Source: Rhodoglobus sp.
GTDB taxonomy: Bacteria; Actinomycetota; Actinomycetes; Actinomycetales; Microbacteriaceae
Reading direction: 5' to 3'
Length of the DNA: 64,000 nt
NCBI GenBank assembly: GCA_025464445.1
Contig: JAODLY010000016.1
Location: 1-64,000, forward strand
Shown here: positions 57,479-64,000 of the stretch, piece after piece
Layout: each line of letters begins with the position of its first letter
Numbering within the stretch: position 1 is the stretch's first letter
Notes under the pieces: model-generated
What the model was told of the DNA's origin: nothing
Seen by the model: only the letters and a program-made list of their open reading frames with translations
The model's database searches: none
Program-made: the position numbers and the translations under genes

Positions 57479-59088
57479 ACAGGCGCACGAGCGACCCTCC
57501 ACAGCTGAAGGGATTCACGTTCTCCCAGGTGCTTGGCTCTGGTGGATTCTCCGACGTGTTCCTCTACGACCAGCAGCTTCCCAAGCGGCGGGTGGCAGTA
57601 AAGGTCCTCCTGAGTGACGGTCTGACCGCTGCCAGCCAGGAGGCGTTCATCACCGAAGCGAACGTGATGGCGCAGCTTTCGCATCCCTACATCGTCAAGA
57701 TCTACCACGCTGACGTATCGGATGATGGCCGACCGTACCTCATCATGGAGTACTGCTCGGGTCAGAACCTCGCCGACCAGTACAAGCGACAGCCGCTGAG
57801 CGTGGTTGAAGCACTGCGTACGGGCATCCGGCTGTCCAGCGCGATAGCGACGGCGCACGCAGCAGGCATCCTGCATCGGGATATCAAGCCTGCAAATGTG
57901 CTGACGAACGACTACGGCTGGCCGGCACTCACTGACTTCGGCATCTCCTCGGCGTTGGAGGAGGACCTTCCGAGCCTGACCACGACCCGAGCCGCGTTGG
58001 CCGAGTCCGGCTCTACTACCGGGAGCGAGTCCGTGGGAATGTCGATCCCCTGGTCGCCGCCCGAAATGTTTGAGGACGATCCAAAACCCGACGTTCGCTC
58101 GGACGTGTTCTCGCTTGCCGCAACCATCTACACGCTTCTCGCCGGCCGAACACCGTTCGAAGTCGGCGGCCGCTCGAACCAGTCCCTCGACCTCATCAGT
58201 CGAATTGAGCGCGGGGCCATCACCCCGATGGAACGCCAGGATGTCCCATCCTCGCTGCTCGCGGTGCTTCGGAAGGGGATGGCGACCAACCGCGAACAGC
58301 GCTTCGCGACCGCAGTCGACTTTGCCAGGGCACTGCAGCGTGTGGAACTCGAGCTGTCATACTCACCAACACCGATCGATGTTCCGAACCTCGTGGTTCC
58401 ACAGCCCGAGGCGCGCATCGACGACAATCACGCCGACGCGACGAGGGCGAGGTCGGTCACCTCCATCGCGGCGCAGGCACCCCAGGTGATCAGCGCGCCG
58501 TCGCAGAACGTGGCGCCGCCCGCGGCATCCGGAACTGCCTCTACCCTCGTCGCAGAAGCGACGGTCATTCGCGGCAAACCGTCGGCACCAGCCGAGGCAA
58601 CCCTACTGAGGGCAAAGCCCGCCGTCGCGGATACGGAGTCCGTGCAGCCCGCCAGGCGACGTCGTGGGCTGGCCGTCGGTGTGGTGGTCGGAGTCGTACT
58701 CCTTGTCGTGGCGGGGATCGTTGCGGCGTCCACCCTGGTGAGGCCGACCGGCAAAGCAGCAGAAACAACCACTTCTGAGGTGGCGACCGACCCAAATGCG
58801 TCGGGCCCTGTCGTCTCCGACGTCATCCCGACTCCAACCCTGGTGTCGGCCGCCGAAGGCGCCGATGGAAGTTCCGTGGTGTTCACCTGGTCGAACCCGG
58901 ACGGGGTCCCGAGCGACACATACGTCTGGCAACGCACCGACGGTGCAGGAGATCCGGAGAAGGTCCCAACCGACCAGTCGACGACTCAGATCGCCGGAGT
59001 CTCGCCTGGCACGAAGGTCTGCATCAGTGTTTATGTGCGCCGGGATGGCCAACTCTCCGCCGATCCGCTCGCAGCCTGCTTCCCATGA
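57475..59088 (+). CDS. Membrane Ser/Thr protein kinase with extracellular FN3-like domain
   Basis: A 537-residue Hanks-type kinase. The catalytic domain (about 12-285) has the P-loop G-S-G-G-F-S-D-V, Lys43 in V-A-V-K, H-R-D-I-K-P-A-N with Asp136, and D-F-G at 154-156. A disordered Ala/Thr-rich linker (about 300-400) may carry phosphorylation sites. One transmembrane helix (about 400-422) leads to an extracellular domain of about 95 residues with a fibronectin-III-like pattern. PASTA repeats are absent, so it is not a PknB homologue. It is flanked by FHA and PP2C partners. Confidence 0.92.
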   Translation: MNRRTSDPPQLKGFTFSQVLGSGGFSDVFLYDQQLPKRRVAVKVLLSDGLTAASQEAFITEANVMAQLSHPYIVKIYHADVSDDGRPYLIMEYCSGQNLADQYKRQPLSVVEALRTGIRLSSAIATAHAAGILHRDIKPANVLTNDYGWPALTDFGISSALEEDLPSLTTTRAALAESGSTTGSESVGMSIPWSPPEMFEDDPKPDVRSDVFSLAATIYTLLAGRTPFEVGGRSNQSLDLISRIERGAITPMERQDVPSSLLAVLRKGMATNREQRFATAVDFARALQRVELELSYSPTPIDVPNLVVPQPEARIDDNHADATRARSVTSIAAQAPQVISAPSQNVAPPAASGTASTLVAEATVIRGKPSAPAEATLLRAKPAVADTESVQPARRRRGLAVGVVVGVVLLVVAGIVAASTLVRPTGKAAETTTSEVATDPNASGPVVSDVIPTPTLVSAAEGADGSSVVFTWSNPDGVPSDTYVWQRTDGAGDPEKVPTDQSTTQIAGVSPGTKVCISVYVRRDGQLSADPLAACFP

Positions 59089-59780
59089 AACCGCTGCGTT
59101 TGGAGTTCTGCGGTGAGTGGTACGACATCACCGAGCCGGAGGGTTTCTCGATCGGCCGCGAGTCCGACCTCGTGATCGATGACAACCCCTACCTTCATCG
59201 TCGGTTCCTGCAGATCTATCCGGACTTCGGAATGTGGTGGCTCGGCAATGTGGGTAACCTTCTCTCCGCAACGGTCACCGACGCGACGGGGCACGTGCAG
59301 GCCTGGCTGTCGCCGGGAGCGCGGCTTCCCATCGTCTTCGAACAACTGCATGTGCTGTTCAGCGCCGGAGCCACGACGTACGACCTCACGATCTACTCTG
59401 ACGACGACTTCTACAGCTCATCTTCGGCGCTCGCTGGAATCACGGGCGCGACAACCATTGACCCGATTCCCCTCACGTCCAGCCAGCGACTTCTCATTGT
59501 CGCGCTGTCCGAAGACGTCCTGCGTCAGCGGGTGCCGGGGCGAGGGGAGATTCCGACATCGAACCAGGCCGCCGCGCGCCTCGGGTGGAACCTCACCACA
59601 TTCAACCGCAAACTCGATAACGTCTGCGACAAGCTCGACAAGACGGGGGTCGCGGGGCTACGCGGGGGGCGAGGAAACCTGGCGACAAACCGCCGCGCGC
59701 GCCTCGTGGAATATGCGGTGTCTACTCGGCTGGTTAGCGTTGACGACCTCGCACTCTTGGATGGGCCAGAGCCGAGCTAG
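59085..59780 (+). CDS. FHA-like domain fused to a C-terminal helix-turn-helix
   Basis: A 231-residue protein. Residues about 1-110 look like an FHA domain (F-S-I-G-R-E-S-D-L-V-I-D-D, then P-Y-L-H-R-R-F), although the usual S-x-x-H/N-G positions are only partly kept. Residues about 135-215 hold an HTH-like module: P-T-S-N-Q-A-A-A-R-L-G-W-N-L-T-T-F-N-R-K-L followed by a helix and basic stretch. EmbR of mycobacteria combines the same two modules in the opposite order. It may be a DNA-binding output of the kinase. Start overlaps the kinase stop by four bases. Confidence 0.75.
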   Translation: MKPLRLEFCGEWYDITEPEGFSIGRESDLVIDDNPYLHRRFLQIYPDFGMWWLGNVGNLLSATVTDATGHVQAWLSPGARLPIVFEQLHVLFSAGATTYDLTIYSDDDFYSSSSALAGITGATTIDPIPLTSSQRLLIVALSEDVLRQRVPGRGEIPTSNQAAARLGWNLTTFNRKLDNVCDKLDKTGVAGLRGGRGNLATNRRARLVEYAVSTRLVSVDDLALLDGPEPS

Positions 59781-59786
59781 ATACAT

Positions 59787-59802
59787 GGGGAGTGCTCCCC
59801 AT
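59787..59802. promoter_or_regulatory. GGGGAGTNNTCCCCAT palindrome, copy 2
   Basis: GGGGAGTGCTCCCCAT, extended to a perfect 8-bp-arm palindrome ATGGGGAG-TG-CTCCCCAT (59785-59802), seven bases after the FHA-HTH stop and about 190 bp upstream of the giant repeat protein gene. It matches the element at 55279. A hairpin CCCCC-T6-GGGGG (59866-59881) follows downstream and may be a terminator of the signalling operon. Confidence 0.55.
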
Positions 59803-59908
59803 CGCATTCCTGAGGTGACCTCGACAAGATAGCAACACCGTAGATGGCATTGCGGCTAGAAGCGCCCCCCTTTTTTGGGGGTCCGCTGAAGAGCAATAAG
59901 TCGCCGGC

Positions 59909-59927
59909 GATATTTGTGGGAAATATC
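59909..59927. promoter_or_regulatory. AT-rich palindrome upstream of the giant repeat protein
   Basis: GATATTT-GTGGG-AAATATC, 7-bp perfect arms, about 70 bp before the GTG start at 59995. It stands out in GC-rich surroundings and could be an operator or part of the promoter. Confidence 0.45.
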
Positions 59928-59994
59928 CAACTGCTAAGTTCATGCCGAACCCGTCAGCCCAGAGGCGTGGTTCAGAGTTGTAGGAAGAGGAACG

Positions 59995-62900
59995 GTGACG
60001 CTGCTGGCCTGGCTTCGCGGTCGCAAGAGGACCGCGTCGGCAACTGCACTCGCAGTCCTTATCGCTGCGCCCGTGACCGTTGCGGTACTCCATCAGGGTT
60101 TCCCAATTTCCGACGTGAACCTCGCCTCCAGAGATGTCTGGGTCACCAACGGCCATGACAATCTGACCGGTCGACTCAATATGCAGATCGGCGAGCTGAA
60201 CGCCAGCGCCTATCAGAAACTCGCCAGCAAGTCATTCGACGTGATGCAGGATGGCACCGATGTCTTCGTGTACAGCCAGGACCAGGGTCCCGACGGCAGC
60301 GGCTCGATAGAACGCGTGGACCCCGCCGATGTGACGCTGGGCCAGAAGATCACCGTTCCCCAGGGAGCCGCTGTGACCTTCGGCGGAAAAGTCATCACGA
60401 TTGTGCGGCCGTCAGACGGTGCCCTTTGGGTTGTCCCTGCCACGGGGAAGCTCGAATTCGACACGAGCACGGCCAAGCCGCTGATGAAACTCGGGGCGAA
60501 TGCGCAGGCGGTCGTCACGCTTGGCGGCGTTGTTTTCGCTGTTTCGGCGAAGAAGGGCGAGTTGTACCGCATCGAGGGTGTCGGAGCTGTCGCGGCTCAC
60601 AAGGCCTCGGTCGCCGTGAAGGACTACACCCTCAGTGCGGTGGGGGACCGTGCCGTGATCCTCGACACGACAAACAACCAAATCATCAAGGATGACGGCG
60701 GCACTATCCCCCTGGATTCGAAGGCGCTGCGCATTCAGCAGGTCGGCCCCGACAAGGATTTCGTTGTGGTCGCTTCCGGAGACTCCCTTCTGAAGGTTTC
60801 CTTCAACGGTCAGGTCGTCTCGCTGCCCGCGAACATCACCTCCCCAGCGACTGATCCGGTTGAGGTCGCAGCACCCGTCGTGGTGGGGGACTGCATCCAC
60901 GGGGCGTGGGCCGCTGCGAAGAGTCGCTACCTGGGCGCCTGCGACGGGAAGACTCCTTCGGAGCAGGACATCAATCAAGGGACAAAGGACTCGCGGCTGG
61001 AGTTCCGGGTCAACCGCGCTGTGGTCGCGCTCAACGATGTCGTAAGCGGAAACGTCTGGCTCGTGACCCAGAACATGACTCTGGTCAACAACTGGAAAGA
61101 GGTCGCCCCACCCCGGCCGGATCAAGGCCAGGAAACCGACCAAACGGTGGTGAAGCAGACCTTCGAGGACACCTTGGCGCAGCGGACGGAGGAGAACCAC
61201 CCACCGGTCGCCAGGGACGACAATCTCGGCGTGCGTCCGGGCAAGTCGACGATCCTGTCGGTGCTCGACAATGACACAGATCCCGACGGGGACGTGCTGA
61301 CGATCTCCAGCACGACTGACACAACTGGTGCACTCCAAATCATCGACGGTGGCCAAGCCCTGCAGTTCACCTCGGACCCAGCAGCATCAGGCACCGCGTC
61401 CTTCGGCTACACCGTTTCGGACGGTCGTCCGGGGGGAGTTGCCGAAGCCCAGGTCAACGTTGCCATCAGGCAGGCCACCGAAAACCTCGCTCCGACATCC
61501 GTGAGGCCGAGCGGTGTGGAGATCGAAGCCGGTCAGACCGTCACCTACAACGTGCTCACCGACTGGATCGACCCGGACGGCGATGTCCTCCAGGTAACTG
61601 CGGCCAGCCCGGCCACGGCTGACGTGGTCCGTTTCCGCCCCGATGGACAGATCACCTTCACGAACACGAGCACCGACCTCGGGCAGAAGGTCGTTAACGT
61701 CACGGTTTCCGACGGCACCCTTTCCACTGAGGGCCAGCTCATCGTTGACGTCAAGGCCACCGGTGAATTGAGCCCCGTCGGCACCCCCGACTTCGCATCG
61801 ACCTTCGTTGGCAAGTCGGTCGCCGTGTCGGCGCTCGACAACGATCGTTCTCCTTCCGGAGCGCCCCTGACGATGGTTTCGGTCAAGGCGCTCACCGAGG
61901 GTGTCACCACCTCACTGGATCTTGACCACGGCGTCGTCACGGCGACCGCAGGAGCCGTCGGCGCGTACTACCTGGAATACACGCTCGCGGCCGGCGTGAA
62001 GACGAGCATCGGGGTCATCAGGGTGGATGTGCTCGAGGAGCCTGCCAAGCCACTCCCGCCGACCGCAGTGAAAGACACGGCCTACGTACGCCCCAACGAG
62101 CCGACGACGCTTGCCGCTCTGGCTAACGACCAGTCACCGAGTGGCCGGGTCATCGGCATCCAGAGTGTCTCGCTCCCGCCCGAAGCTGAGCAGTTGTCCG
62201 TCGAGGTTCTCAACAGCGCTGTGCTGAGGATCACCGCACCGTCGGGTATGACCGCCGCAGTCACATTCACCTACACGATTTCCGACGGATTGAACTCCTC
62301 GACAGCGGGCGTCACGGTGGTGCCCGTTCCCGAGCTGACCAAGCACCAGGCACCGATCGCGAAGGATGACACGATCAAGGTTCGTGTCGGTGATATCGCC
62401 TCTGTTTCCGTGCTGGACAACGACTATCACCCTGACGGCGCCCGAATGCTGCTCGATCCCACGCTCGTGCAGACAAACGTGGGCGACGACGGGCTTGCGT
62501 TCGTGACCGGCAACACGGTGCGAATCCAGGCACCCACTGTCCCGGGCCAATACTCGGTTACCTACCGCATCTACGATGCCTTCAATGAATCGGCGGTCGC
62601 GAACGTGGTGTTCACGGTGCTCGCCGACGATGCCGCCAACAACGCTGCACCTATGCCGCGACCACTCACGGCGCGCGTCTTTCAGGGCGGATCGGTGACA
62701 ATCGAGGTACCCCTCAGCGGCATTGATCCTGACGGCGACTCGACAGTTTTGGTCAGCGCATCCGGGGCGGGCCACGGCGAGGTGATCGCTCAGTCGAGCA
62801 CCGCGTTCACGTATCAGGCCTACAACGATGCGGCCGCGCTGGGGACGGACTCCTTCACCTACGAAGTGCGCGACTCCTTCGGCAAGACGGCCACAGGGCA

Positions 62901-64000
62901 GATCCAGATCGGGGTGATCAAGCATCCCGCTACCGTCCCGTCGCCGACGGCGGTCAACGACGCCGTGAGCATTCGCCCCGGGCGTACCGCGTCGATACCG
63001 GTAATGGCAAACGATTCAGACCCCAGCGGCTACCCGATCTCGATCGAGCCGAAGCTTCTCGAGGTGCAGGACGGAATCACCGCCAAAGTTGACAACAAAG
63101 CGGTGGTCGTCACCGCCGGCGATGTCGAGGGTACCTTCGTTTTCCACTACGCCATCACGAACGGCAAGGGAGGTAAGGATGATGCCTTTGTCACGGTGAA
63201 GGTATCCAAGGATGCTCCCCTGCAGCCCCCGGTCGCGATCGATCACGTGGTCGAAGTGAAGGATATCGTCGGCAAGAAGACTGTCGACGTCAAGGTTCTC
63301 GACGGTGCGCAGAACCCGGGCGGTCTGATCAGCGACCTTGTCGTCACCGTCGAGGGGGCGAACGCGGGCTCAGCAGAGATCCTGGCCGGCGGCATTGTTC
63401 GCGTCACCCTCGGAGACAGCCGACAGGCCATCGCGTACCGCCTGACGAACAAGACCGATGACCTCAGTGCCATGGCATTCGTGGTCGTCCCCAAATACAC
63501 GAGCAATCTGCCACCCGTCCTCAAGCCCGCCCTGGTCAAGGATCCGCCCGTGATCGGGCAGAACCAGACCAAGCAGTGGAAGCTCACCGATCTGCTCGAT
63601 GTCCCCTCCGGCCGCGAAGTCCGGGTCATCAATGGGTCTACCGCTACTGCGGGACGCAGCAACGGCGACCCGGTCAGCCCGGACCAGTTCACGATCCAGT
63701 ACACGCCCGAGAAGGACTACCGCGGGCAGGCCCTGATCACCTTCCAGGTCACCGACGGCGACTCGGCCTCCGACACGAGCGGCAACCAGGCGACCATCCA
63801 GCTGCGTGTCGTTGTCGGCGACCCCAACTTCGAGGATGTGCCGCCGACGTTCTCTGACAGCACAGTGTCGATCCAGGCCGGCGAGGCAGCGACTTCGGTG
63901 GATCTGCGGGCGGCGAGCTCACACCCGAACCCGAGCATCCTGGCGCAACTCAGCTACTCGGATATGACCGGGCAGACGTCGGACATTCAGGGCAATATCA
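59995..64000 (+). CDS. Giant membrane-anchored protein with Ig/cadherin-like repeats (3' end outside window)
   Basis: At least 1335 residues, with the frame still open at the window end. A GTG start follows AGGAAGAGG. Residues about 13-33 form a signal anchor preceded by R-K-R. Residues about 40-390 look like a beta-propeller-type extracellular domain with short strand repeats. From about residue 400 there are at least eight repeats of roughly 90-100 residues carrying D-N-D-x-D-P-D-G-D-type Ca-binding motifs (for example near residues 424, 509 and 805) and Y-T-V-S-D-G-type strands, as in tandem-95/cadherin-like proteins. In actinobacteria such genes lie next to kinase/FHA/MoxR-DUF58 clusters. 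A role in the cell envelope is likely; its function is not known. Confidence 0.85.
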   Translation, partial: MTLLAWLRGRKRTASATALAVLIAAPVTVAVLHQGFPISDVNLASRDVWVTNGHDNLTGRLNMQIGELNASAYQKLASKSFDVMQDGTDVFVYSQDQGPDGSGSIERVDPADVTLGQKITVPQGAAVTFGGKVITIVRPSDGALWVVPATGKLEFDTSTAKPLMKLGANAQAVVTLGGVVFAVSAKKGELYRIEGVGAVAAHKASVAVKDYTLSAVGDRAVILDTTNNQIIKDDGGTIPLDSKALRIQQVGPDKDFVVVASGDSLLKVSFNGQVVSLPANITSPATDPVEVAAPVVVGDCIHGAWAAAKSRYLGACDGKTPSEQDINQGTKDSRLEFRVNRAVVALNDVVSGNVWLVTQNMTLVNNWKEVAPPRPDQGQETDQTVVKQTFEDTLAQRTEENHPPVARDDNLGVRPGKSTILSVLDNDTDPDGDVLTISSTTDTTGALQIIDGGQALQFTSDPAASGTASFGYTVSDGRPGGVAEAQVNVAIRQATENLAPTSVRPSGVEIEAGQTVTYNVLTDWIDPDGDVLQVTAASPATADVVRFRPDGQITFTNTSTDLGQKVVNVTVSDGTLSTEGQLIVDVKATGELSPVGTPDFASTFVGKSVAVSALDNDRSPSGAPLTMVSVKALTEGVTTSLDLDHGVVTATAGAVGAYYLEYTLAAGVKTSIGVIRVDVLEEPAKPLPPTAVKDTAYVRPNEPTTLAALANDQSPSGRVIGIQSVSLPPEAEQLSVEVLNSAVLRITAPSGMTAAVTFTYTISDGLNSSTAGVTVVPVPELTKHQAPIAKDDTIKVRVGDIASVSVLDNDYHPDGARMLLDPTLVQTNVGDDGLAFVTGNTVRIQAPTVPGQYSVTYRIYDAFNESAVANVVFTVLADDAANNAAPMPRPLTARVFQGGSVTIEVPLSGIDPDGDSTVLVSASGAGHGEVIAQSSTAFTYQAYNDAAALGTDSFTYEVRDSFGKTATGQIQIGVIKHPATVPSPTAVNDAVSIRPGRTASIPVMANDSDPSGYPISIEPKLLEVQDGITAKVDNKAVVVTAGDVEGTFVFHYAITNGKGGKDDAFVTVKVSKDAPLQPPVAIDHVVEVKDIVGKKTVDVKVLDGAQNPGGLISDLVVTVEGANAGSAEILAGGIVRVTLGDSRQAIAYRLTNKTDDLSAMAFVVVPKYTSNLPPVLKPALVKDPPVIGQNQTKQWKLTDLLDVPSGREVRVINGSTATAGRSNGDPVSPDQFTIQYTPEKDYRGQALITFQVTDGDSASDTSGNQATIQLRVVVGDPNFEDVPPTFSDSTVSIQAGEAATSVDLRAASSHPNPSILAQLSYSDMTGQTSDIQGNI

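Noticed and set aside
59866-59881. CCCCC-T6-GGGGG as a promoter or riboswitch element
   Set aside because: It is a simple five-pair stem with a T loop; it is better read as a possible terminator stem and is too simple to assign further.
1-64000. Mobile elements, prophage or CRISPR arrays
   Set aside because: No transposase, integrase, phage structural or cas gene is visible, and the tandem repeats lack regular unique spacers.

Overview
The window is high-GC DNA from an actinobacterium. The dispersed GGATGCC-type codon context, FHA/Ser-Thr kinase genes, an LAXTG sortase substrate, an ECF42-type sigma factor, a DUF6458 gene and the gene order FAH-hydrolase / gltX / tRNA-Gln point to the family Microbacteriaceae (inference from gene content, no database search). 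Most genes belong to ordinary chromosome; no phage, insertion sequence or CRISPR array is visible. At least fourteen genes start exactly six bases after a TANNNT-like -10 hexamer, so leaderless transcription looks common.

Region 1 (1-17.6 kb) is a dense catabolic supercluster. After the tail of a MetF-like gene and a methyltransferase, an eight-gene leftward operon (8971 down to 1493) encodes a cytosine-deaminase-like amidohydrolase, a NitT/TauT-type ABC importer, an SDR, a GlcD-like flavoprotein, a creatininase-family hydrolase and a PNPOx-fold protein. Divergent from it is a phthalate-dioxygenase-type reductase. Then come an ATZ/TRZ-type amidohydrolase with replaced metal ligands, XdhC, an F420/NADP reductase-like protein, a luciferase-like monooxygenase, a molybdenum hydroxylase with fused [2Fe-2S] domains and its FAD subunit. 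Together they look like a pathway that imports and opens a nitrogen heterocycle. GTNAC/GAAAC boxes like those bound by the nitrogen regulator GlnR sit at three promoters. The substrate is unknown.

Region 2 (17.6-34.6 kb) holds mostly housekeeping genes: mtlD, small membrane proteins and a lipoprotein, serA, an ECF42 sigma factor with its DGPF/YCII partner, a cytosine deaminase plus NCS1 permease, leuB, ilvE, a sortase-anchored beta-helix protein, an FAH-family hydrolase, an eroded VapBC pair, gltX and tRNA-Gln(CTG).

Region 3 (34.6-44 kb) contains a seven-helix protein resembling transmembrane terpene cyclases with its TetR regulator, an NTF2-like protein, and a divergent pair made of an NtaA-type flavin monooxygenase and a dipeptide-type ABC importer plus rhodanese. 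The shared promoter carries six GTNAC-like pentamers at an exact 10-bp period.

Region 4 (44-55.3 kb): DUF2207 protein, metallo-beta-lactamase-fold hydrolase, a CsoR-family repressor (Cys-His-His ligand set) with a CopB-type ATPase, a repeat-rich spacer, a lipid kinase, a lipoprotein, tRNA-Glu(CTC), a cupin, a yybP-ykoY manganese riboswitch with TerC, and a two-component system with an accessory membrane protein.

Region 5 (55.3 kb to the end) is a phospho-signalling cluster: PP2C phosphatase, FHA protein (probable CTG start), membrane Ser/Thr kinase, an FHA-plus-HTH protein and a giant anchored protein with Ig/cadherin-like repeats that runs off the window. Two near-identical GGGGAGTNNTCCCCAT palindromes precede its two transcription units, suggesting a dedicated regulator, perhaps the FHA-HTH protein itself.
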